64,000 nt of DNA from CAZWLY01 sp964634465 (GTDB lineage Bacteria; Desulfobacterota; Desulfarculia; G963662305): the NCBI GenBank assembly GCA_964634465.1, contig CAZWLY010000018.1:1-64000 (forward strand). The letters run 5' to 3'. A program made the translations under genes and the position numbers. Each line of letters starts with the position of its first letter. Position 1 is the stretch's first letter. Of the stretch, positions 26,757 through 37,127 are shown in pieces. A model generated the notes under the pieces. That model worked only from the letters and a program-made list of their open reading frames with translations. It made no database searches and was not told the DNA's origin.

Positions 26757-29426
<2,670 letters not shown>

Positions 29427-29440
29427 AACGATGGCTCCTT

Positions 29441-29464
29441 GACTGAATCGATGACTGAATCGAT
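29441..29464. repeat. tandem 12-bp duplication before alaS
   Basis: GACTGAATCGAT occurs twice without a gap (29441-29452, 29453-29464), 15 nt upstream of the alaS TTG and partly covering its ribosome-binding region. It may be a slippage duplication or an operator. Confidence 0.6.
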
Positions 29465-29578
29465 CTATCGTCGAGTTACGTAAATCAAGTCTCGCTCATG
29501 GGCGGCCTCTTTGGGGGCGGGCGGCTCGATCGCTTCCCCGATCGAAAAGACCGCCCGTCCGCTCGAAGCCGCGAATCG

Positions 29579-30652
29579 TTAGTCGCTCTCGGCCGGGCTC
29601 TGGCCTTCTCCTTCGGCCGCTGGTTGCTCGGCGATCGGTTGCAAGCCCAGCTTCTCCCGGACTTTGGTTTCCAGGGCCCCGGTGAGCTCGGGGTTGTCGG
29701 TCAGAAAGCGGACCACGTTGTTGCGGCCCTGGCCGATGCGCTCGCCGTTGAACGAGTACCAGGCGCCGGCCTTGTCGATCAGCCCCAGGTCCACGGCCCG
29801 ATCCAGGACGTCGCCCTCCCGGGAGATGCCGCGGCCGTAGAGGATGTCGAACTCGGCCTCCTTGAACGGCGGGGCCAGCTTGTTCTTGACGACCTTGACC
29901 CGGGTCCGGTTCCCCAAGACTTCGGTCCCGTCCTTGATCGCTCCGATGCGGCGAATGTCCAGGCGCTGGGTGGCGTAGAACTTGAGGGCGTTGCCGCCGG
30001 AGGTGGTTTCCGGACTGCCGTAGAAGACGCCGATCTTGTGGCGGATCTGATTGATGAAGATGACCGAGGTCCGACTCTTGGAGATGGCCGAGGTCAGTTT
30101 GCGTAAAGCCTGGGACATCAGCCGGGCCTGGACGCCGACGTGGGCGTCGCCCATCTCGCCCTCGATCTCGGCCTGGGGGACCAGCGCCGCCACCGAGTCG
30201 ATCACGACCACGTCCACCCCGCCGGAGCGAACCAGAATTTCGGTGATTTCCAAGGCCTGCTCGCCCGAGTCGGGCTGGGCGACCAGCAGTTCGTCGATGT
30301 TGACCCCCAGCCTCTTGGCGTAGCGGATGTCCAGGGCGTGCTCGGCGTCCACGAACGCCGCCACTCCGCCGCCGGCCTGGGCCGAGGCGACCACGTGGAG
30401 GGCCATGGTCGTCTTGCCGCTGGACTCGGGACCGTAGATCTCGATCACCCGGCCCCGGGGCACGCCGCCGACGCCCAGGGCGGCGTCGAGCGAGATGGAG
30501 CCGGTGGGGATGACCTCGACGTCCTTGGCCACGCCCGCTTCGCCCAGGCGCATGATGGCGCCCTTGCCGTATTGCTTTTCGATCTGGGAGACGGCCACGT
30601 CGATGGCTTTCTTGCGCTCCCTCGTGTCGCTCACCCGCCCTTTGTCGGCCAT
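29579..30652 (-). CDS. recA: recombinase RecA
   Basis: The 357-residue DNA strand-exchange ATPase and SOS co-protease shows Walker A GPESSGKT (about 74-81), the MAW-type PTGSISLDAALGVGG, the L2 loop region (TTSGGNALKFYATQRLDIRR) and an acidic C-terminal tail (EGEGQSPAESD). The start is ATG at 30652, 6 nt after AGAGGTG; an upstream ATG at 30661 would add only three residues and is worse placed. An inverted repeat overlaps its promoter. Confidence 0.97.
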   Translation of the reverse strand: MADKGRVSDTRERKKAIDVAVSQIEKQYGKGAIMRLGEAGVAKDVEVIPTGSISLDAALGVGGVPRGRVIEIYGPESSGKTTMALHVVASAQAGGGVAAFVDAEHALDIRYAKRLGVNIDELLVAQPDSGEQALEITEILVRSGGVDVVVIDSVAALVPQAEIEGEMGDAHVGVQARLMSQALRKLTSAISKSRTSVIFINQIRHKIGVFYGSPETTSGGNALKFYATQRLDIRRIGAIKDGTEVLGNRTRVKVVKNKLAPPFKEAEFDILYGRGISREGDVLDRAVDLGLIDKAGAWYSFNGERIGQGRNNVVRFLTDNPELTGALETKVREKLGLQPIAEQPAAEGEGQSPAESD

Positions 30653-30680
30653 GATCCACACCTCTATATCTATCCTTAGA

Positions 30681-30719
30681 GATTCGGGAATACTAACACG
30701 AATCGGCCCGAAATGTGAA
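30681..30719 (-). promoter_or_regulatory. recA promoter with inverted-repeat operator candidate
   Basis: On the minus strand TTCACA (plus 30714-30719) and TAGTAT (plus 30690-30695) are 18 nt apart. GATTCG-N12-CGAATC (30681-30704) brackets the -10. This is neither the enterobacterial (CTGT-N8-ACAG) nor the alphaproteobacterial (GTTC-N7-GTTC) LexA box. An SOS-type operator is an inference from position alone. Confidence 0.4.
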
Positions 30720-30794
30720 CAGACTAATGCCTCCGCCCGACTCCTCGGGCGCGGCCGGAAACGATCGTCTCCCCAGGGCCGTTCGGCCCGGCTC

Positions 30795-31058
30795 TCAAAC
30801 CTTTTTGATGTAGAAGGTCAACAGCCCGCCTTCTTCCACGATGTCGAGAAGCTCGTGGCCGACCTTCTTGCAGAAGGCGGGAATGTGGGCGGCCGAGTCG
30901 GTGTCGGTGGCCAGAATCTCGAGCACCTCACCGCTGGCCATGGCCGCCAGCCGCTCCTTGGTCTTGAGGATGGGCAGCGGGCAGCTCAGTCCCCGGACGT
31001 CCAGTGAGTCGTCCGGGCTCAAATCCAATCCAACCGCGGCTTCATTGGTCATACTCAT
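30795..31058 (-). CDS. TusA-family sulfurtransferase-like protein
   Basis: This 87-residue protein has the family signature LDVRGLSCPLPILKTKERLAAMASGEVLEI, with the sulfur-carrying cysteine in CPLP (C25). TusA-like proteins pass persulfide sulfur in thio-cofactor synthesis or in dissimilatory sulfur metabolism. A second cysteine (FCKKVGHEL) is common in the YeeD/TusA-like subgroup. No sulfur-metabolism gene is adjacent. A strong promoter ends 6 nt before the ATG, so the start at 31058 (rather than the ATG two codons on) is favoured and the mRNA is probably leaderless. Confidence 0.88.
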   Translation of the reverse strand: MSMTNEAAVGLDLSPDDSLDVRGLSCPLPILKTKERLAAMASGEVLEILATDTDSAAHIPAFCKKVGHELLDIVEEGGLLTFYIKKV

Positions 31059-31064
31059 AGTTCA

Positions 31065-31093
31065 AATATACCCAAGCCGGCCGTCCTTGACAA
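31065..31093 (-). promoter_or_regulatory. promoter of the TusA-like gene, leaderless arrangement
   Basis: On the minus strand TTGTCA (plus 31088-31093) and TATATT (plus 31065-31070) are exactly 17 nt apart, with the ATG 6 nt after the -10. No Shine-Dalgarno sequence is present. Confidence 0.62.
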
Positions 31094-31532
31094 GAAAACC
31101 GAATAGTTATGGGCAGTTGGTCGAAATGCGAAGCCGGTCGGGACTCAATGAGCCGAGTGTGACGCATTATAATGTAATTACAAACAATTAACCGCTTCGT
31201 TCTGCGGAACGCTCCGGCCAAAGTGTATTCACGAACGCTCCGGCCTGAACCATCTGGCATCGCCCTTCGGACAATTACTGGAAAACATTGAAATATTTTT
31301 TAGCGCCGGATTGTGTTCCAGGATCGGAAACAACTACTCTCGACAAATGCACCGAGCTCTTCGTTTTGCGTAGCGTGTCCCGAATGTGTCGATTTTATTC
31401 GTATCCTCCGGCCGCAGATTCAGCCAAAACTTTTTCACCGCGGCCAAGAGCTTAACGAGCTTGCCGGCCGCGCTTTCTTGACGCCCTCCAACTATTGGGG
31501 TAGATTCAGCCTCCGAGACAGAGGTATTTATA
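31094..31532. promoter_or_regulatory. AT-rich regulatory gap upstream of the haem operon
   Basis: No credible gene is seen. The region is clearly richer in A and T than its surroundings. It contains a 13-bp direct repeat GAACGCTCCGGCC (31207-31219 and 31233-31245, starts 26 bp apart), a TATAAT at 31168-31173 without a good -35, and the ahbC promoter: TTGACG (31478-31483), 17 nt, TAGATT (31501-31506). The ahbC ATG at 31533 follows AGAGGTA. Confidence 0.55.
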
Positions 31533-32735
31533 ATGATTGGCATCTCCAAGCTCTACTGCGGCACGGTGGAGCCCTCCGATCCCATCCGCTACGGCCGCAA
31601 GTCCAAGGACCTCCCCTCCCACCTGCTCCAATTCGCCGCCGACAAAAAACCGGTCGTGGTCTGGAACGTGACCAAGGCTTGCAACCTGCGCTGCGTCCAT
31701 TGCTACGCCCACGCCAAGGCCGGCCCGGCCCCGGACGAGCTGAGCCACCGGGAGGGGATCGCCCTCCTGGAAGACCTGGCCCGGTTCGGCGCGCCGGTGG
31801 TCCTCTTCTCCGGCGGCGAGCCCTTGATGCGGCCCGATCTGACCGATTTGATCAAGAAAGCCGTCTCCCTGGGCCTGCGGGCGGTCATCTCCACCAACGG
31901 AACGTTGATCTCCCGGGCGAAGGCCGAGGAGCTCAAGGACCTGGGCTTGAGCTACGTCGGCATCTCGCTGGACGGCCTCGCCAAAGTCAACGACCGCTTC
32001 CGCCGGGTCGAGGGCGCCTTTCAGGCGGCGCTCGAAGGCGTCAAGAACTGCCAGGCGGTGGGCTTGAAGGTCGGGCTCCGGTTCACCATCAACCGCCGCA
32101 ACATCGAAGAGGTCCCCAAGATCTTCGACCTGATGGCCGAGCACGAGATTCCCCGAGTCTGCTTCTACCACCTGGTCTACGCCGGCCGGGGCTCGGAGCT
32201 GATCGAGGAGGCGCTCTCTCCGGCCGAGACCAGGCGGACGGTCGATTTGATTCTCGATCGAACCAGGGAGTTGCACGATTCCGGCCGCCCGGCCGAGGTG
32301 CTGACCGTGGACAACCACGCCGACGGACCGTACACTTACTTGAGGCTGCGCCGCGAGAACCCGGACCGGGCCGAGGAGGTGCTCAAGCTCCTTCAGTGGA
32401 ACGAGGGCAACAACACCGGTCGGGGCATCGGCTGCGTCTCCTGGAACGGCGACGTCCACCCGGATCAGTTCTGGCGGCACGCCGTGCTGGGCAACGTCCG
32501 GGAGCGCCCCTTCTCCGAAATCTGGACCGATCCGGGGGTCGAGCTTTTGAGCGACCTCAGAAACCGCCGGGAGAAACTCCACGGCCGGTGCGCCAAGTGC
32601 CGGTGGCTCGATATCTGCAACGGCAACTTCAGGGTCCGGGCCGAGGCCATGACCGGCGACCTGTGGGCCCCCGATCCGGCCTGCTACCTGACCGACGAAG
32701 AGATCGGCCTGACCGAAGCCCGAAATCAGGAGTGA
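31533..32735 (+). CDS. ahbC: AhbC, 12,18-didecarboxysiroheme deacetylase (radical SAM)
   Basis: This 400-residue radical-SAM enzyme of the alternative haem route removes acetate side chains from didecarboxysiroheme to give Fe-coproporphyrin III. The opening MIGISKLYCGTVEPSDPIRY is characteristic. The cluster motif is C50-x3-C54-x2-C57 (KACNLRCVHCYAH), and an SPASM-type C-terminal cysteine set is present (CAKCRWLDICNGN). Its neighbours hemB, ahbD and a siroheme decarboxylase subunit make the assignment firm. The pathway is typical of sulfate reducers and methanogens. Confidence 0.93.
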   Translation: MIGISKLYCGTVEPSDPIRYGRKSKDLPSHLLQFAADKKPVVVWNVTKACNLRCVHCYAHAKAGPAPDELSHREGIALLEDLARFGAPVVLFSGGEPLMRPDLTDLIKKAVSLGLRAVISTNGTLISRAKAEELKDLGLSYVGISLDGLAKVNDRFRRVEGAFQAALEGVKNCQAVGLKVGLRFTINRRNIEEVPKIFDLMAEHEIPRVCFYHLVYAGRGSELIEEALSPAETRRTVDLILDRTRELHDSGRPAEVLTVDNHADGPYTYLRLRRENPDRAEEVLKLLQWNEGNNTGRGIGCVSWNGDVHPDQFWRHAVLGNVRERPFSEIWTDPGVELLSDLRNRREKLHGRCAKCRWLDICNGNFRVRAEAMTGDLWAPDPACYLTDEEIGLTEARNQE

Positions 32736-32738
32736 TAC

Positions 32739-33710
32739 ATGGCCTTTCCCGTCCATCGACCCCGACGCCTGCGCCGGAGTGAGACCATCCGCCGGATGGT
32801 CCGGGAGACGACCCTCTCGCCGGCCGACTTCATCTACCCGCTGTTCATCGTCGAGGGCGACGGCGTAAAGACGCCCATCGACTCGCTGCCCGGCAACTTC
32901 CACCTCTCGCCGGACATGGCGGCCAGGGAGGCCAAGGCGGCTTTCGAGTCGGGCGTGCCGGCGGTCATCCTCTTCGGCCTGCCCGACTTCAAGGACGACA
33001 AGGGCTCCGGAGCCTGGGCCGAGAACGGCGTGGTCCAGAAGGGGGTCAAGGCGATCAAGGACGCCGTGCCGGAGATGGTCGTCATCTGCGACACCTGTCT
33101 TTGCGAGTACACCGACCACGGCCACTGCGGGCCTTTGTGCGGCCAGGAGGTGGACAACGACGCCACTCTGCCGCTCTTGGCCCAAACGGCGGTCAGCCAG
33201 GCCCGGGCCGGAGCGGACATGATCGCCCCCTCGGACATGATGGACGGCCGGGTGGCGGCCATAAGAAAGGCTCTGGACGACAACGGCTTCAAGGACATCC
33301 CGATCATGGCCTACGCCGCCAAGTACGCCTCGGCCTTCTACGGCCCCTTCCGCGAGGCGGCCCAGTCGGCCCCGTCCTTCGGCGACCGCAAGGCCTACCA
33401 GATGGATCCGGCCAACGCCCGCGAGGCGCTCAGGGAGGTCGCCCTGGACGTCGAAGAGGGGGCCGACCTGATCATGGTCAAGCCGGCCCTGCCGTACCTC
33501 GACGTGATTGCGGCGGTCAAGGAGGCCTTCCCGTTGCCGGTGGCGGCCTACAACGTCTCCGGCGAGTTCGCCATGGTCAAGGCGGCGGCCGAGAAGGGCT
33601 GGGTCGACGGCGAGAAGGTGATGATGGAATCGCTGCTGTCCATCAAGCGGGCCGGAGCGGACCTGATCCTGACCTACTTCGCCGTCGAGGCGGCCAGGCT
33701 GCTGGGCTGA
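32739..33710 (+). CDS. hemB: porphobilinogen synthase (delta-aminolevulinate dehydratase)
   Basis: This 323-residue enzyme condenses two 5-aminolevulinate molecules to porphobilinogen, the entry to all tetrapyrroles. It is the zinc type, with cysteine ligands in DTCLCEYTDHGHCG. The two Schiff-base lysines lie in AYAAKYASAFYGPFREAA and MVKPALPYLD. It begins 3 nt after the ahbC stop, and its TGA overlaps the ahbD ATG (TGATG), so early and late haem-pathway steps share one transcript. Confidence 0.97.
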   Translation: MAFPVHRPRRLRRSETIRRMVRETTLSPADFIYPLFIVEGDGVKTPIDSLPGNFHLSPDMAAREAKAAFESGVPAVILFGLPDFKDDKGSGAWAENGVVQKGVKAIKDAVPEMVVICDTCLCEYTDHGHCGPLCGQEVDNDATLPLLAQTAVSQARAGADMIAPSDMMDGRVAAIRKALDDNGFKDIPIMAYAAKYASAFYGPFREAAQSAPSFGDRKAYQMDPANAREALREVALDVEEGADLIMVKPALPYLDVIAAVKEAFPLPVAAYNVSGEFAMVKAAAEKGWVDGEKVMMESLLSIKRAGADLILTYFAVEAARLLG

Positions 33711-34813
33711 TGCCGGGCCATCCGGGCGGACACCATCCCCATCCCGGCGGCCCGCCGAGCGGTTCCAAAGGCGGCCCGCCGGCGCTGAGGCTTTTGGCCT
33801 GGGAGCTGACCCGGCGCTGCAACCTGGACTGCAAGCACTGCCGGGCCGGGGCCGAGGACCACGTCTACCCCGGCGAGATGACCACCCAGGAGGCCCTCGA
33901 CTTCTTGACCGAACTGGCCGAGTGGGCTGAGCCGATCGTTATTCTGACCGGCGGCGAGCCCCTGCTTCGACCCGACGTTTTCGACATCGCCGCCCATGGA
34001 ACGAGGCTGGGCTTGAGGATGGTCATGGCCGTCAACGGCGTGCTCTTGACCGAGGAGCGGGCCCGGCGGGCGGTCGAGGTCGGCATTGCCCGGATCTCCA
34101 TCTCCATCGACGGACCGGACGCGGCCGGCCACGACGCCTTCCGACAGGTCGAGGGCGCCTTCGAAGGCGCGCTCAAAGGGATAGAGGCGGCCAAATCGGC
34201 CGGGTTGGAGTTCCAGATCAACACCACCATCACCCCGGCCAACGTCGATCAGCTCCAGGCCATCCATGACCTGGCCAGACGGCTGGGCGCGGTCGCCCAC
34301 CACATCTTTCTCCTGGTCCCCACCGGCCGGGGCCGGGGGCTTGAAGGGTTGGACGCCGAACGCTACGAGACTACGCTCCACTGGTTCTATGACCAGCGCT
34401 CGCCGGAGATGCACTTGAAGGCCACCTGCGCCCCGCACTACTATCGCATCCTCCGCCAGCGGGCCAGGCAGGACGGGGTGTCGGTCACTTTCGAGTCCAT
34501 GGGCCTGGAGGCGGTCACCAGGGGCTGCCTGGGCGGGGTCGGTTTTGCCTTTCTGTCTCACCTGGGTCGGGTCCAACCCTGCGGCTATCTGGAGCTCGAG
34601 GCCGGCGACGTCAAGAAGACGCCGTTCAGGGAGATTTGGGAGAATTCCGAGCTGTTCAAAAAGCTGCGCGACTTCGCCGGCTACGAGGGCAAGTGCGGCC
34701 GTTGCGAGTACGTCAAGGTCTGCGGCGGTTGCCGGGCCAGGGCCTACGAAGCCACGGGCAACGTCCTGGCCGAAGAGCCGCTGTGCAGTTACCAGCCCAG
34801 AAAGGGGGCCTGA
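33710..34813 (+). CDS. ahbD: AhbD, haem synthase (Fe-coproporphyrin III decarboxylase, radical SAM)
   Basis: This 367-residue radical-SAM enzyme decarboxylates the two propionates of Fe-coproporphyrin III to the vinyl groups of haem b. The cluster motif is C37-x3-C41-x2-C44 (RRCNLDCKHCRAG), and the C-terminal cysteines are in CGRCEYVKVCGGCRARAYE. The first 24 residues are rich in His, Pro and Gly (MPGHPGGHHPHPGG), possibly a metal- or haem-binding tail. The start is fixed by the TGATG overlap with hemB; the frame upstream is antisense-independent shadow of hemB. Confidence 0.93.
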   Translation: MPGHPGGHHPHPGGPPSGSKGGPPALRLLAWELTRRCNLDCKHCRAGAEDHVYPGEMTTQEALDFLTELAEWAEPIVILTGGEPLLRPDVFDIAAHGTRLGLRMVMAVNGVLLTEERARRAVEVGIARISISIDGPDAAGHDAFRQVEGAFEGALKGIEAAKSAGLEFQINTTITPANVDQLQAIHDLARRLGAVAHHIFLLVPTGRGRGLEGLDAERYETTLHWFYDQRSPEMHLKATCAPHYYRILRQRARQDGVSVTFESMGLEAVTRGCLGGVGFAFLSHLGRVQPCGYLELEAGDVKKTPFREIWENSELFKKLRDFAGYEGKCGRCEYVKVCGGCRARAYEATGNVLAEEPLCSYQPRKGA

Positions 34814-34818
34814 GGTCG

Positions 34819-35289
34819 ATGGCCGACGACGCCCGGTTGAACCACATGGACGACAAGGACCGGGAGATATTGAACATCATCCAGTCCCACTTCCCCATCG
34901 AAGAGCGGCCCTATGCGGCCGTGGCCGACATGGTCGGACTTTCCGAAGCCGAGGTGATGGAGCGGGTCAGGGCGCTCAAGGAGCGCGACGTCATCCGGCG
35001 CATCGGCGGCAACGTCTCCTCCCGGTCGGTCGGCTACGTCTCGACGCTGTGCACGGCCAGGGTGCCCGAGGACAAGATGGAAGCCTTTATCGAGGCGGTC
35101 AACTCCCGGCCCGGCGTGACCCACAACTACCGGCGTGACAACGACTTCAACCTGTGGTTCACCTTCATCGCCCCCAGCAAGGAAGACCTGGACGCCGAGC
35201 TGGCGGCCATCGAGCGCGAGACCGGGGTCGAAGTGTTGAGCCTGCCGGCGGTGCGAACCTTCAAGATCCAGGTCGATTTTCCGGTCTAG
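34819..35289 (+). CDS. siroheme decarboxylase subunit (AhbA/AhbB, Lrp/AsnC-like)
   Basis: This 156-residue protein has an N-terminal AsnC-type winged helix (about 10-65: DKDREILNIIQSHFPIEERPYAAVA) and a C-terminal ferredoxin-like domain (VTHNYRRDNDFNLWFTF). In the haem pathway AhbA and AhbB form a complex that decarboxylates siroheme at C12 and C18. Only one of the two subunits is encoded in this operon, and I cannot tell from sequence alone which one. It starts 5 nt after ahbD. Its stop overlaps that of the convergent metallophosphoesterase. Confidence 0.88.
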   Translation: MADDARLNHMDDKDREILNIIQSHFPIEERPYAAVADMVGLSEAEVMERVRALKERDVIRRIGGNVSSRSVGYVSTLCTARVPEDKMEAFIEAVNSRPGVTHNYRRDNDFNLWFTFIAPSKEDLDAELAAIERETGVEVLSLPAVRTFKIQVDFPV

Positions 35290-36395
35290 CCTCTGACCAA
35301 CCTGATCAGCACCGCCTCGGGCGGAACAAAGACCCGCATCGGCGGCCCCCAGCCGCCGGCGCCGACGGTGGTGAAGATCCGGCTGCCCTCGGCCAGCTCA
35401 TAGAGGCCCTGCAAGTAAGGGTAGCGCCAGGCGACGAGATAGGTGAACGGCCATATCTGGCCGCCGTGGGTGTGGCCCGAAAGCTGGAGATCGAACTTGC
35501 CCAGCGTGCTGGGCAGGACTTCGGGGCGGTGTTTCAACAGCACAAGGGGCAGGTCGCCGTCTTGCGCCGCCAGGAGCCTTTTCTCGGCGGCCACGATCTC
35601 CTGGGACGGCTCGCCGTGGCCGTAGTCGTCCAGGCCGATCAACTGGATCACCCCGCCCGGCGCGACCGCCTGCTGCCGTAAGAGCACGAAGCCGGCCGCC
35701 TTGTGAAAGGCGCCGCTGACATCGGCGCCGGCGTACCGATCGGCGTAATACTCGTGGTTGCCGGCGATGGCGTATTTGCCCAGCCTGGGTTTGACCGCGG
35801 CCAGCATGGCCGCCACCGGCCGCCAGTCTTCACGGTGAATGCCGGTCTCGATCAGGTCGCCGGTGGAGAGGAACAAGTCGTAGTCGAGCGGCTCGATGAC
35901 TTCGAGGATGCGCTCGAGACGCGCCCTGGCCTCGACCGAATAGAGGTGAAGGTCGCTGATGAGGAGGATGCGGACCTCGTCCACTCCGGCCGGCAGCTTG
36001 GCCGTGGTCACGGTCAACTCTCTGACCTTCGGCCGGCGGGCTTCGATCAGCCCCCAGCCGGAGAGGACGACCGAGGCAGCCAGGATGGCGAGGAAGGCCG
36101 GTTTGGCCAACGCTTTCCCGCCGAGGCGCTTGAAGACAACCAGCAGAACCGAGCCCAGGAAAAGATAGAAAACCAGGCCCAGCCAGACGTAAGTGACAAA
36201 GGCATAGACGCCGATCTCGCCGCCGATGAGGACGTAGGCGGCCGGCGAAAAGACCATCACCCAGAACCAGGTCTTGACCGCCTTTCGGACCGGGCCGGTC
36301 AGTTCGAGAGCCGAGGCGGCCTGGGAAAAGACCAGCCAGTTGATCAAGGCGTAAGCGGCGGTGAAGACGGCGTAAAAGATCAGTGCGCCCGGCAC
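35286..36395 (-). CDS. membrane-anchored metallophosphoesterase
   Basis: The 369-residue protein opens with four predicted membrane helices (about 1-125), then carries a calcineurin-like phosphoesterase domain: LLISDLHLY, STGDLIETG, AGNHEYY, LKHRPEVL and LSGHTHGGQIWP supply the two-metal site. The plan matches YaeI/YkuE-like phosphodiesterases acting on membrane lipids such as UDP-diacylglucosamine or related substrates; the substrate is not known here. The start is a GTG at 36395 with only a weak ribosome-binding site. The stop TAG shares the palindrome CTAG (35286-35289) with the stop of the convergent siroheme decarboxylase gene. Confidence 0.88.
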   Translation of the reverse strand: MPGALIFYAVFTAAYALINWLVFSQAASALELTGPVRKAVKTWFWVMVFSPAAYVLIGGEIGVYAFVTYVWLGLVFYLFLGSVLLVVFKRLGGKALAKPAFLAILAASVVLSGWGLIEARRPKVRELTVTTAKLPAGVDEVRILLISDLHLYSVEARARLERILEVIEPLDYDLFLSTGDLIETGIHREDWRPVAAMLAAVKPRLGKYAIAGNHEYYADRYAGADVSGAFHKAAGFVLLRQQAVAPGGVIQLIGLDDYGHGEPSQEIVAAEKRLLAAQDGDLPLVLLKHRPEVLPSTLGKFDLQLSGHTHGGQIWPFTYLVAWRYPYLQGLYELAEGSRIFTTVGAGGWGPPMRVFVPPEAVLIRLVRG

Positions 36396-36452
36396 GGTCT
36401 CACGTCCGACCCGGTCCGGAGTTTGGCGGGCGACGGCTCATGAAACCCTGGG

Positions 36453-37037
36453 CTAAGGATTCCAGGGCTTGGCGATGATCTCCCGGACCTTGGCCTCCAG
36501 GCAATCATGGGAGTTGGCCGGCCGGACGACCATGGCCGTGTCCGCGCCGCGGGCGGTGCCGGCGATGGTGATGACGTCCTCGTCGGTCCTGACCCAGCCT
36601 CGGTCGGCGGCCATGTAGGCCATCTCCAGCCCGACCTTGACCCCCTGACCGAACATGCGCAGGGTGTAGGCCATGATCTCGTCCACCTGGAAGGTGTTCA
36701 GCTTGCTGCGCACCCCCCGGCCGACGCCGCCGAAGGCATGGGCCGCGGTCAGCACCTTGATCCCCTTATCTTCCAACCGCGCCCGTTCCTCTTCGGGGAG
36801 TTCCTGCTCGTTGGGTGCGGAAAAGCCGGTGACGTGGCTGACGGCGATCAACTCGAACTCGTCGGGGTCGAAGTGCTCCAGGGCCATCATCGCCGTTTGG
36901 CCGGTGCAGGTGGCGATGACAATCTTCTTTATCTCCAGTTCCTTGGCCCGCTTGGCGGCGTGGGCCAGGACGGCTTCGGTGTTGTTCTTGCCCTTGGTCT
37001 TGAAGTGAAGCGTCTCGGTGACGAAGCTCTCTGACAA
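36453..37037 (-). CDS. pyruvate kinase alpha/beta (C-terminal)-domain-like protein
   Basis: This 194-residue stand-alone protein resembles the C-terminal domain of pyruvate kinase (NTEAVLAHAAKRAKELEIKKIVIATCTGQTA, VLTAAHAFGGVGRGVRSKLNT). No catalytic pyruvate-kinase barrel is encoded nearby, so glycolytic activity is unlikely; the function is unknown. The start is TTG at 37037 (SESFVTETLHF), because AGGAGGTG lies 4 nt upstream of it; a longer frame from 37061 would contain that ribosome-binding site. A short gap separates it from the ScpB homologue upstream, and the two may be co-transcribed. Confidence 0.78.
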   Translation of the reverse strand: MSESFVTETLHFKTKGKNNTEAVLAHAAKRAKELEIKKIVIATCTGQTAMMALEHFDPDEFELIAVSHVTGFSAPNEQELPEEERARLEDKGIKVLTAAHAFGGVGRGVRSKLNTFQVDEIMAYTLRMFGQGVKVGLEMAYMAADRGWVRTDEDVITIAGTARGADTAMVVRPANSHDCLEAKVREIIAKPWNP

Positions 37038-37127
37038 CGGACACCTCCTCACTGATGTCAACGGTGGTCGATCTCTGGGGGCAGTTTAACCCATTGGGCG
37101 GCCGGGACAAGTCATTATCGAGGTCGC

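Noticed and set aside
31334..31549. 71-codon minus-strand frame upstream of ahbC
   Set aside because: No ribosome-binding site or recognisable family, and it overlaps the ahbC promoter and start.
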